Below, piece by piece: positions 42,907 to 53,577 of a stretch of 64,000 nt of DNA (its first letter is position 1; the number at the start of each line of letters is the position of its first letter). The position numbers and the translations under genes were made by a program. This DNA is from Pseudomicrostroma phylloplanum (lineage: Eukaryota; Basidiomycota; Exobasidiomycetes; Microstromatales), in NCBI GenBank assembly GCA_039545275.1, contig BCHS01000005.1:682001-746000 (forward strand), in the 5' to 3' direction. A model generated the notes under the pieces. It searched no databases, had not been told where the DNA came from, and worked only from the letters and a program-made list of their open reading frames with translations.

Positions 42907-43381
42907 CCTCTCGCAACACGACGCCAAAAACGGAAGGCGGCAGGCGAGGCGTGTCTGGCCATGTGAGGCCCTGCTTGCCCCAGGCACTTCCGTTCCGGTT
43001 CTGACCCAAGCACGCACGTCGAGCCTGGTACATGCTCTCCGCAAAGCTCGGGAACGCTATATTGCACATAACGCTAGATTCTTCGCTCGCAATTGCATGC
43101 ATTAGTTAGGATGAGATCGAATCGGTTGGTGGCTGGAGGCTGGAGGCTGCTGGTGATGTGTCGCTCGGCTACATTCTACATTCTACACAGGGTAGGGTGC
43201 CTGTTCCTCATCCGCGTGCCTACCTATGCCCCTACTCATCAGCCTCCCAACCTTTGCCTGTCTATAGATTGATGTCACTGCTGTCTTCCGCTCGTATACA
43301 AGGAGCAGACTCGCTCGCTTCACTCTGCACTCTTCACTCGCTCTGCAATCCCCTCCTTTCTCCTCTGCCGGGCTGCGCTGT
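42340..43381. other. Intergenic region upstream of CENP-A, with a C homopolymer
   Basis: About 1.04 kb between the CENP-A start and the end of the mitochondrial carrier. It holds the C33 tract listed separately. No open frame here has a recognisable family, and no RNA gene is seen. Confidence 0.55.
42873..42905. repeat. Perfect 33-nt poly-C tract
   Basis: A run of 33 C residues (G33 on the other strand) flanked by GATCG and GCCTC. Length is likely to be unstable in replication and sequencing. Confidence 0.95.
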
Positions 43382-45205
43382 CTACCCGCGAGCAGCCATG
43401 ACGTCTTTACCTGTCCTCTCCGAGATGCGATCCGACAGGGCCTCGATGATCGTCCATGTCAGTCCGTGCCTGTCAATCACGGAGAGCAAAATGGGGAGGA
43501 AGGTGATGTCTGGTCAGATCCTCCGCAATCTCTCCCCTTGCCTTTGCTCTTGCTCTGCATCGACTCACGAGATGAAGCTCCTGAGCGCGCTGACCCCCAA
43601 GCCTCTATACAGTCTCAAGAATCGCCTCACCGCCGTGTCCTGCTTTGTCGAATCCGCCGGTGGTCTCGCCCTGAGCAAGTGCGTAAAGAGCTGATATCCA
43701 GTGAGCTGCTTTGGGTGATTACTGAGCTTCCTCTGCTGCACATTCGTCTTGAGCAGGTCTACGGGATAGACGATTAGCCAAGAGAGGATGCCCGCAGTGG
43801 ATCCCGAGAGGAAGGAGACAAAGGGTCCGGGAACACCAAAGAGGGACCCGTTGCTGGAGACGTTGCGGTTCACCACGGACCGGATAGAGTCGTAGGAACC
43901 AAAGTACAGGGCTGTACCCATGGTGTCTCTTGTGAGGTGCAAGGGGAAGCCAATGTAGAAGCCACGGATACCCCCTTGATGCCGGTAGATGTCAGCTGCC
44001 GCTTGGAAACCGGACCGGGCCTGGAACTTGGCCGGAGGACCCTTCTTGGCCTCTGCAGCAGCGGATGTCGGTGAAGATGAAGACGATCCTGGAGGACCGC
44101 TTTGGCTGGCAGTTCCTATCAGTCCCCTCTGCACAGCTGTGAGATACTCCAGCTGCCGTTGCACCTTGACCAGCTCAAAAGGCGCCGATCCACAGCTGAT
44201 GATCACACCGCTCGTAGCTCCTCCTGCCATGCCGCTCAATGCCACATCGCGGATCCGTGATTTGTCCGCCAAACGACCAGAATTGTGCAGAGACTCCTTG
44301 GTGTTGATGTAGATGCTGAAAGATGATGTCCGCACAAAGGAGATTGTGATGAGGGGGATGAAGACGCCTGAAGAGGAGAGAGTGAAAAGGGGGATTGAAC
44401 GGTCAACTCGTTACATCAAGCAGGAGGGATCTGGCAATGAGCTCATCGACACCTACCTCGAAAGAAGCCCTGCAGGCCCTCTTCCCGGAAGACTGCCTTG
44501 GCGCAAGACCATATCGAAGGGTAGTGCTTCACCTGCAATCTCGACTTGACACTATCGAACTGCGAAAGGAGCGGCGGAGGAAAGGTCGTATCAGTGGCCT
44601 GCCGGTATAGGCGAGCTGACTGATCCACTGCCACTTACAGGGAAGGAGGCTACGGTGGAGACGAGGGAAGCTGTGCCCGCTGTGAACACTGTCCGGTAAT
44701 CTGCGATGGTTGTAGAGGGGTATATGGTCAGCGCTACAGCTACACATAGTCTTTCTCTGCCCCACTCACCCCAGAGCAGCTGATCCACTTCCTCCTTGGA
44801 CATTCCCGCAAAGCGCAGAATGCTCTTCTCCTCCACTCTGGCTGCAGTCAGTATCTGGTTGCCCACCTCTCCTAGCACCTGTCTGCTTCCTGCACCATCT
44901 CCGCTGCTGCTGCTGCTGCTGCTAGTACTGCCTTCTGTTGGCTCCTTGAGCGAGCCTCCGCCTTCTATTAGCCCTGCCGAAGTGGAAGGAGAGTATGTCC
45001 ACGCCTCTCTCCGCCGTGGTGGAAGTGAGGATGGTGACGATAACGGAGACCAGGAGGAAGAGCTAGGGTCCGACGGTGGAGGGGCCGAGGGCGAGGCGGT
45101 GGACCGTAGCTTCTCGTAGGTGGATATGGTCGAGTAGGCCGCATCTGCCAGTGTAGATTGGGCGACATGCGACAGGGCCGTGGCCGTGGAGAAGAGTGTC
45201 TCCAT
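43382..45205 (-). CDS. Mitochondrial carrier (SLC25 family), Ser-rich N-terminal extension
   Basis: Model on the minus strand: exons 45205-44770, 44700-44639, 44559-44457, 44367-43569 and 43469-43382, 495 residues. The three-repeat carrier signature P-x-[DE]-x-x-[KR] is found three times: PFDSVKSRL (split over the second intron), PFELVKVQR and PVDLLKTNV, each followed by basic residues, and helix 1 FTAGTASLVSTVASFP and even helices as expected (GFYIGFPLHLTRDTMGTALYFGSYD, SFLSGSTAGILSWLIVYP). Carriers exchange metabolites across the inner membrane; the substrate is not readable. About 145 residues rich in Ser, Pro and Ala precede the first repeat. The frame stays open upstream to about 45544, so the real start may lie further upstream; I used the ATG at 45205. 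Confidence 0.8.
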
Positions 45206-45949
45206 GGCTCCCGGCGAGGGGAGGCTGGCGGCGTGAAAGGAGGCGGGAGCGACACTCTCTAGCGCTAGCGCAGCTGATATACCTAGCTGGCTGCAGCAGG
45301 AGACGGTGATTGCCAGTGATGGTCTAGCGGTCTTGTGAGTCGATAATGGTTCTGCTGTTAGCAAAGTGACGCGCCGTGATAATGATGATGCTCGGGGGGC
45401 TGGAAGCTTTGGGCGGCTGCCGAGGGCGGAAGCGGCGGGAAGGTCTGAGAGTCTAGATTGGGGCGGGAGAGATTGTGACCGCGATGGGGAGAGCTCTGGC
45501 TGCTGTGTCCCGCAAAAGATTGCAGCGTACCTGGTAGGTAGCAAGGGGTGAGCGTGTACGTTAGTGGGGTATGTATGCTCTTCTCTTCAAGACGGGATGT
45601 GGTGGTGTAAGGTGTGTGAATGGTGCGGGTGGGTTATGGGCCTCGGCGACATCTTCCTGTCTGGCAGCTGCACCCTGCCCGCCGCCGGGAATGACAAAGA
45701 CGCAGGACCCGCTTCACTCACACCCACTCACTCAACACTCCGCCCATCAAAGCCGCAAAGCGGGGCGCACAGACGAGAGATCAGGACAGGACAGGCCAGG
45801 ACAGGAAGATACCAAAGGTCCCCTCCTCTACAGCTTCTTCCATTGGTACACAGGGCGAGACACTATTCACACTGTCTCCCCGCTACCTCGTGCCATAGTC
45901 GTCCCGTCAGCTCCTCCACCGCTCCTTTTCCGCATCTCCGTACACCGTC
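45206..45949. promoter_or_regulatory. Divergent region between carrier and BUD13
   Basis: 744 bp containing possible additional N-terminal coding of the carrier (open to about 45544) and the BUD13 promoter. A CAGGA repeat lies near 45782-45806. Confidence 0.4.
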
Positions 45950-47219
45950 ATGCCCGACCCGAACCTCCAGGCCTATCTCGCACAGCACTACCTCTCCGGA
46001 CCAAAAGCAGACGCCATCCTCGCCCGCCAAAAGCAGCAACAAGAACAAGACAGCCAGGAGCAGGGGCAACAGAAGAAGAAGAAGAAGCGAAGGAAGATCC
46101 TCCAGGATGGGGCGGGTCCCAGCGGCAGCGCTAGCGGTAGTGGGAGCGGGAGCGCCTCAGGTCTGAAGCTCAGGGATGAGGCTGATGACTGGAAGAGGGG
46201 CGAGGAAGAAGATGAGGGTGATGCGCAAGTGGTGCGCGAGGAGAAGAGGGAGCGGTTCAGAAAGGGCGGATGGGCATCGCTTGGGCCTGATGGTAAGCCC
46301 GCTGCTCAGCAGGACGCGGAGGAACAAGATGGCGATGGAGAGGGTGAAGGCGAGGGTCCACAACTCGTTGGAGCCGACGGACTCAATCTGGACGCTACCG
46401 CCGCAGAGCTTGCACAAGCCCAAAGAGAGGAGCGTGAAGCTCGTCAGAGGGCCGAGGTCGAGGCTGCAGCCGGCCCATCCTCAGCAACGCCTCCGCAGCC
46501 CGTCTCCGGCCTTCGCACCAAGGACCAAGTCAGGGCCGATCGGCTCGCAAGGGAGGCAGCACAGCGTCGCGAGGAAGAGGCGCGTCTTGCCTCTGGGGAG
46601 CGCGAAGGCGAAGGCGAGGAGGACTCCGAGGCCCAACGAGAAGCGAGACTAGCACAGACTACCGTCTATCGAGATGAGCGAGGCAGACGGATCGACGTCG
46701 AGGCTGAGGACGAGCTGATTAGGAAGGAAGAAGAGAGGAAGAGACGTAAAGAGAGGGAGAAGAGGGATTGGAACAAGGGAGAACGGCAGAAGGAAGAAGA
46801 GAGGAAGAGGCAGAGAGAGCTGGAGAAGGTCAGGACTGAGGGCGTAGCTAGGTGAGTAGTCAGGGCATCAGCCTGCCAACGACCGTGTCGAACGAACCAT
46901 TTAATTGATCAACACTCCCCTCCCCTACCCCACCCATCCCAGGTACGCAAGCGACGAAAAGATGAACGCCGAGCTTCGCGCCATCGAGCGAACAGACGAC
47001 CCCGCCCTTGCCTTCCTAACAAAGAAACGGCCCAAGGGTCCCCAACTCCCCAAGTACAAGGGTCCCGCTCCACCTCCCAACCGGTTTGGGATCCAGCCCG
47101 GCCACAGATGGGATGGGGTTGACCGAGGGAATGGGTTTGAGAAGAAGCTGTTTGAGGCTAGGGGGGCGAGGGTGCGGAGGGAGCAGGATGAGAGGGCCTA
47201 TGGCACTTCGGACATGTGA
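45950..47219 (+). CDS. BUD13: BUD13/Cwc26, RES complex splicing factor
   Basis: Model: exons 45950-46851 and 46943-47219, 392 residues; the intron splits an Arg codon (AG^G). Bud13 is the core of the RES (retention and splicing) complex on the activated spliceosome. The start PNLQAYLAQHYLSGPKAD matches the family. A charged, disordered middle follows, and the conserved C-terminal block is GLRTKDQVRAD, TTVYRDERGRRIDVEAE, a long Lys/Arg/Glu helix, then YKGPAPPPNRFGIQPGHRWDGVDRGNGFEKKLF, which is the strongest signature of the family (PPNRFxIxPGxRWDGVDRSNGFE). The last residues (RVRREQDERAY) are normal. Neighbour of genes in other pathways; no operon-like relation. Confidence 0.95.
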
Positions 47220-47679
47220 GGTTGAGCGAAGGACAAGAGGGGGGCAGTCAAAGCCGGGGACAGTTATGCCATTTCTCACACTATGTACAAATACCAATCA
47301 CTCTTTCCGGTCTGGCGACGGAGCCTTGACTGACTTCACACCTGACAGACGTGCACACCAGTACGAAGGACGAGAGTTTCACTTTGGGTTTCAACTGATA
47401 GATTTATAAATATCCTACAAGGAGGTTACGGATGTAAAGCGCCGTTTGAGCCAGGTAGCCAAAGACGGGAGATGTCGTGAAATGAACGAGAATTCTAAGT
47501 ATACAATTGGACCAGGGAGAAGGAGCAGCAGTGTGGTGAGAACGGGCCCGCATGAGCGAAGGAGGGGGCAAGCAAGTGGGGCAACGGTGACAGTACAGGG
47601 ATGACATGAGGAAAGGGCGAAGAAGGACGAGCCAAAAGAAAGAGGGTAGGCGGAATAGCTGAACATCTGCTCTAGACGC
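47220..47679. other. Intergenic region, two converging 3' ends
   Basis: 460 bp between BUD13 and the DUF6534 gene. No gene or motif recognised. Confidence 0.5.
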
Positions 47680-49006
47680 CTAGATGGCCGTTGGTCGCAG
47701 GTTCTCCTGAGAGATTCCGTCCCTCGACAGGTCAGCACCGTAGTACTCCGGGTCAGCACCGCCCGCGACGCTCTCCTGGCTGTGGGGGAAGCTCCTGGGC
47801 TGGTGTGGTCGGTGTGGGTAGGTAGCCATGACTGTGCTGTTGTTTGGCTCCTCGTAGCGCTCCTCGATTGTTGTGACCTGGATGCCCTGGTCTAGGTCCA
47901 ACCTGCCACCCCTGGCGATGCTGTTGAGTCCGACATTTCCAGAGTTTCCATTGCCAGCGACAAAGGTGGAGAAGAAGCCACCCTTGGCGCGGGTAGGCGA
48001 GGAGAGCTCTCCTTCAGCGCTAGGACTCCAGCGCATCTGGCGCGAGCCAAGACGGTTGGTGTGGTTGGCGCCGGAGAGCATGTCCTTGCTCATGACACCA
48101 CCGCTGCTGCCATCGGGCTGCATGGTGTGCCTTCTCTGGTTAATCTGGTTGGCCATCAGGGCACGTGCATTGAGAGTGGACAGGAGCGAGTTGGTGTAGA
48201 GCTTGGCCAAAGGCAGATTGAAGACCAAGTGCAACGTCGATCCAGATGCGCAGAAGGTGATCAAGTCCAGGATGGCAAAGATACTGGTGGCCATACCGGT
48301 CTGGAGGGTGACTCGGATCAGACGAGTAATGACATCGTCCGTGGGAGCAAAACCGGTACGAGACTTTTGCAGGGTCCAGACCAGGGCTAGGGTGATCATC
48401 AGATCGGCCAGAGCAGCGCAGGCGAGCCAGATGATGACTACGACCTGGAACCTCTGGAATTCGGCAAATTGCTTGACGATCTCGACTCCGATGGTCGTTC
48501 CTACGGCTCCGAGGAAAGAGGCGAAGCCGACAAGGAGGATCAGGGCGGGTGCCCACCAGCTGTGCATCAGACGGTATACGCGCCATGCGAAGAAGGACTG
48601 GCAGGCCAAAGCAATGCAAGCAGTCAAAGTCGGGTCGGACGCGAACATCGCATTGGCGTTCACAGCTGTAGAGGGCAAGGCAAAGGCGTCGCAAGTCAGT
48701 AATCTTGCTACACTCTCGTCGACGAACCACGTTGCGTCAGGTCCACTGGGACCCAGACGCCCGATGCTCACCATAAGCTGCGTCACCAAAGTGAGTGACC
48801 AGATACTCGAACATGAAGCCAGAACACATGACGGTATGTAATGTGTCGGCCAAGAGGAGCGCTCCTACGAATGCCCTCATGAAAATCTTGTCAGTCTTGA
48901 AGTTGACAAAGTACATGTATCCCTGCACGATGCTCATTCCGTAGAGGAAGATGTTGAGGTAGATACCTGTGAGCATACAGCCCAGGTTGAAGTTGAGCGT
49001 GACCAT
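47680..49006 (-). CDS. DUF6534 seven-helix membrane protein
   Basis: Model on the minus strand: exons 49006-48772 and 48665-47680, 406 residues. Seven hydrophobic segments are visible: MLTGIYLNIFLYGMSIVQGY, FVGALLLADTLHTVM, TLTACIALACQSFFAWRVYRL, WWAPALILLVGFASFLGAVGTTIG, VVVIIWLACAALADLMITLALVWTL, SIFAILDLITFCA and LVFNLPLAKLYTNSLLSTLNAR. The last segment, ending LAKLYTNSLLSTLNARA, is the mark of the basidiomycete DUF6534 family. The C terminus is a disordered, Gly/Ser-rich cytosolic tail of about 130 residues. The function of the family is unknown; a receptor-like fold has been suggested by topology only. It is one of the better pointers to a basidiomycete source. Confidence 0.9.
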
Positions 49007-50778
49007 TCTGAATAGTATAGCAAGGGTGAAGGGGTTTCTAGGATAGGAAGAAGATGAGGCCGTGCGCTTTCTGCGAGGTGTCGACGCGTTATGGCAGATG
49101 GCAGATGGACGAGAGATTCAGCAGGAGGGGATATAGATATATAGAAGACACAGAGGTCCACACGATGACGGCAAAGAGGAGACGTCCGAAGAGACAGGGG
49201 CAGTCTGAACGACTCAGGGGGGCAGCTGGCTGTTGGTGTAAAGAGTGAGAGTGAAGGTGAGAGTAGGATAAGATGGTGAAGGGACGAGGAAGGGGGACGG
49301 GCGACGATAGAGTATCCGCGCCAGCTCCTCTTTCAATTGGCCCGCCCCGTCTGAGGCGGCCAAGGGGAGCAAGACTGGACACCGGGGAGGGGCAAGGACT
49401 AGACTAGCGAGGAGGGTTGAGCTTGCGTGCGTGCGTGGCTGTCAGGCTCGACTCTCCCCCTCGGCGACTCCTCTGTGGCAGAGGGCCGCCAATCAGACGC
49501 GACTCCGAAGGGTGCCAGAGTCAAAATTAGGGGCCACGCGCCTGGATTTTCGTACTGCTCTTCTCCCACCTGTGCACCGCTGCCGGCATCTGAGGGCTGT
49601 CGCCAGTCTACCTCGGAGCAAGTGCAGCGGTCTTCTGGCCCGTCTGTCATCCAAAGCTTCCCATAGGTCTCATCCCTTGCTGCCTCCGCGTACTCGCCCA
49701 CTCCGCCACTCCGCCACCTCGGCCCCTCCTCTGGTCTTTCACCTGGGGTGTGGCAAACAAACGGCAAGGCGTAGTCCCAACTGGAGATCCCCTCCCTACG
49801 CCTTGACGCGCCATCTTCTTCCGCGAGGACGCGATTCCACCCTTGAGCTGAGAAGACGAAACAGAAGCCCCGCTGCCCCGACCAGCCATACCTTGCTCAC
49901 ATGGGTACGATGGTTAGAACAGGTGCCAAAAGGGGACGCATCCGGGTCACCGCTCTATAGATGGACATTCGCGGCTTCCACCAGGTCTGACGTAACGCAA
50001 TGGTGCGCTGACTCGTGACAGGGCAACGACGTACTGTAGTATCTTCCAAGGCTGGGGCTCCTTCCTTCCCTTCCCACCGGACCTGCCGGGCTGTGAGTGA
50101 TCGGGCTCCGAACGCTGTCCCAGTAAAAGGCAACTGCAGAAGCTCGAAGCACTGAAGGTGGCGTGAGAGCAAAGCAACCGCCGGACCCACGGACGAAAGG
50201 ACGGAGCGACGGACAGCAGTCCTTGGGCGAGAGGGCGAAGACCAGAAGGAGGGACCAGCAATGCACGGAGGCGTATGCGTATGCGCATGCGCGCGCGTCG
50301 CCACGATGCGATGTCACCATGCACCCCTGCCTCTTGCGGACCAACACCGCGGTTGAACCTCCTTGAATGACACGACGACACGACGCCCCCGCGAGCCTCT
50401 TACGTGAAAACTGCGCCTTGCTCTACTAGAGTGCGGAGAAACCGAGGACGGCGAGAGCTCTATTTGACGCCCAAAACGCTATCAGATCCTCATCGACTCG
50501 TCTGATCACATGCTCGAGCGGGTAGCTGTTGGCCTTATGACCCACGCGTCCTCTAGTCTGCGAGTGCTGTGAAAGGACGAGCAGCACTTCGCCATAGCCC
50601 CTGTCGGGACTGCTGCAGAGCTCTCTCGCCAGTGTATCGAAAAGGTCTGTAGATCGGCACATGACACATGGGAATTGGCAGGAGCGTCTCCCCTCTCTCT
50701 TCAGAAACACACCCCTATCGTATCGTACAAAGGCCACGTCTCGGTGCAATCCTGAGTCAATGGTCACGGAAACCCAGA
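49007..50778. other. Long intergenic region (about 1.8 kb) between DUF6534 gene and pyruvate dehydrogenase kinase
   Basis: The DUF6534 promoter occupies the left part. Open frames such as 49431-50018 (+) are rich in Arg, Ser and Pro and lack any recognised family. A GTGC-type repeat is at 49421-49437 and an alternating purine-pyrimidine tract is at 50271-50298. A very short open frame starts at 49901 but has no support. I see no RNA gene. Confidence 0.5.
50271..50298. repeat. 28-bp alternating purine-pyrimidine tract
   Basis: Built from GCGTAT, GCGCAT and GCGCGC units; strictly alternating over 28 bases, a sequence type that can form Z-DNA under supercoiling. Function unknown. Confidence 0.85.
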
Positions 50779-52838
50779 TCACGCTAACGGTTCCGAACTT
50801 GAGCTGAGGCGGTTGAGATGTAGGCTGAGTGAAGAAGGGAGATGCCAAGGAGCCCAGTCAGCATAACGAAGAGAGGCTGCAGCAAGGCGAGGGCTTCATA
50901 GGCAACTCACTAAACGTCAGTACCGTAGCCTTCCATAGAGATGAGCTTCAAGTCTCCACCAAAGTATCTCGCATACTGCGCAAAGAAGAGCGTGAGATGG
51001 TCACCAGTCAGCCAAGCATTCCACACTTGCACATTTGCAAGCGCATCAACTCACCAGTCTAGCGAGCGGCAGGCCGTACCCAAATCCGGCCATGGGCGCC
51101 TTGAAGTCGGAAGCATTGAAGTCAGGATCTGTGCAGAGCGAGGGCAAAGGTCAGATCTGTGTCCTCCTGATGGCAGGCTCTCTGTCGCGCTCCGACAAGG
51201 CGGGGTCCTCACCTAGATCCTCAGATTGTGCCGTCGTATACATATAAGTCCACACTAGTCCCATTTCACTCCTCGGGATCCCTCCACCTTCATCTGAGAT
51301 CTTGATCGTGATGTCCTCTTTGCCTTCCACAACGATGACTCTGATCGCTGGAAACTCGTCTTCGTTTTCCACTCCGTAGCGCTCCACAACGGCTCGCAGA
51401 GAGTTCTTCAGCAACTCAAAGAGCATGTGCTGTGATGCGCAGAATGGACGCATTCGTCAGCTGCACGCGCAATCAGGCTGCCTCGCCTTAGCGTACTCAC
51501 GTTCAGATGACTTGGGACGTACATGAACGTCAAGTCCTTGGGACACACGAGCTGTACGGGCGGTCCCTTGAAGAGACCGTAGTGCTCCTCGCAGACGAAT
51601 CTTGCATTCTCGATGGCCTCATGAGCCATTGCGCCCACGTTGGTATTTGTACAGATTATGCCAACGTACTGCTCCGAGTCTGGGCTCGTCAGAGACCCTG
51701 CGCCTGATCCCGGTTCGTCGTCATCTGCGCTATCGAGGGGGTTGTCCTCCAATGCGCCTTGAGTGGTAGGCGATGTCCGAGCGAGAGCGATGTGTTGGCC
51801 AATCAGGATACGGATACCTATGCGCGACATGTAGAAGCGATCCAGGAAACGCTGCACGTCCGCTTGCACATCTTCACCCGACCGGGCTCGCTTGTACTCC
51901 AGCACTCCCTGCGCGACAGTCGTCACTACAGCATCGTGACGCTTCTTGATCTTTTCCAGTGCGCGAGTGAAGTGCTCATTGTAGTCTATCACCTCAGGCG
52001 GCCAGTCGATGTTGTGAAGGTTGGCATAGTACCTATGAGCCAGTGGTACGCGCTTCTTTTGGCTCACGGCATTTGACCCATTACCATTGCCGTTCCCGGA
52101 AGTCATCCTACCGGCGACTTCTCCTTCCTCCGCTCCGTCCTCGAACCTCGCCCTCTCGTCAAAGACCGGATTGGTCGTGGCCTGGTCCAATCCAAGGGCA
52201 TCCGGAGAACCTGAGCCCATAGGCGACGTTATACTGCCTTGCTCCTCATGTGGTTCAGCTGAAGGCGAGACGGAGGGAGTTGAAGGGAATTTCGAGGCAA
52301 TGGATTTCGGCAGCTGTGGCTTGGGGAAAGCAACGAGTTCCTATGGGGAAAAGGGCGCAATCGCAGGATACGCTTCGGTGAGCAAACCCTCGGAGGTCAT
52401 CTTGGAGGAGCAAGACTCACCTCGAAAGACTGAGCATACCAGTCTTTCACCCGCACGATTGAAGGCATCTTGTTCAGCCCATTTGGCAATTCATCCAGCT
52501 CCTTCACTCTGTGTGCAAGCCGGATAGGTAGCTCCTCTGTCTCACAAAGGACATGTCTCTCATCAGCTCTGGCAGTCTGATTCTGCCTTTCAATACTCCC
52601 TACTCACCAGCTAGGAAATTGCCAGCCTGCAGAATTGTGCCCGGGTTCGGATTCCTACCGAACTGGACCATCTGTCTTAGCGAGATGCCCGTTTGCGGGA
52701 ACGAGGCAAAGTGATGTAGCTGGGACCATAGCTGTGGTGAGATCTTGTACACCCTGAAGTATGCGAGTAATTGATCATGCGGTCAGAGTGCTGTCACCAG
52801 GCCCACATATGAGGGAAGCCGTCGCTTATGACTCACAT
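50779..52838 (-). CDS. Mitochondrial pyruvate dehydrogenase kinase (PDK/BCKDK family)
   Basis: Model on the minus strand: exons 52838-52837, 52753-52608, 52536-52421, 52340-51501, 51429-51213, 51128-51055, 50975-50911 and 50824-50779, 501 residues. The ATG is split AT^G by an 83-nt intron; no in-frame upstream ATG exists, and a stop precedes it. These kinases phosphorylate and inactivate the E1 subunit of pyruvate dehydrogenase. Visible: FASFPQTGISLRQMVQFG, AGNFLAEELPIRLAHRVKELDELP, IKKRHDAVVTTVAQGV with the conserved His, RFLDRFYMSRIGIRILIGQH, the N-box ELLKNSLRAVVERYG, the G1 box SDEGGGIP, GFGYGLPLARLYARYFGGDL and the C-terminal DVYLHLNRL. A Ser/Pro-rich insert of about 90 residues follows the ELVAFPKP motif. 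A branched-chain kinase is the alternative; the lipoyl-binding layout suits PDK. Confidence 0.93.
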
Positions 52839-53577
52839 GGCTGGCAGCGATATGGTGTTTAAGTCCTAGCAGCTCGCTTCGAGTGGAGGGGGGTCAGGTG
52901 ACAAGTAGCTCGCCCACCGCTCGTGACCAAGGAGAGCCCTAGGGTGTGCCTGTATCGTCACAGTATGAGGAGGAGCGGACACCAGTAGAACCAGGCGATC
53001 TGGCGGTTCGGTCTTGTGGGGTTCGTGAGCGCACTGGGGTTGCCAGAGCCAGCGATCTTCGTGCGGGGTGGAGATGCAGCAAGCTGTGTATATGCGCTAG
53101 GTGACACCAGACAGAGGGGGCGCGGGAGGGACAGCCGTTAGCAGAAGGCGATACAGCTGATGAGAGGAGTCTCGAGTCAGAGAAGATAGGTGAGGAACTT
53201 GCAGTACGGGCCCAGACGGTATAGGGAAGAACGGAGGGGGGAGGACTAGAGCCACTTGCCGGGAGGCGGGGGACGGACGGGGTGACTCGCACTGGCTGCT
53301 GCATCTTTCCCCGCAAAGCGGCTCAACCGGGCACAGGCGCTGTGAAAGTCCCGGCCCTCGCCGCTTCCGACTTGGGTCGGGTCGGGAAGACCCTGCGAAT
53401 CCCCGCCCGCCCTCAAGTGTCACGAGACATCATCCGGCGAGTACACCGAACGCAGATCAGGCCAATCGAATCTTGGTGCACGGTGACAAACGGGCGTTGA
53501 GAGTCTACCCGGACAGAGGGAAAAAGGAAAGAGCCAGCGATCTATGGTACAAGAGCTCCTCGCACGAATGCATCTCT
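52839..53577. promoter_or_regulatory. Region between the kinase promoter and PER1 3' end
   Basis: 739 bp, both neighbours on the minus strand. It includes the kinase promoter and any 5' UTR of the split-start first exon. No gene is visible. Confidence 0.5.

Noticed and set aside
49399..50018. Overlapping open frames on both strands between the DUF6534 and kinase genes
   Set aside because: Arg/Ser/Pro-rich, no consistent start, no splice support and no family motif.
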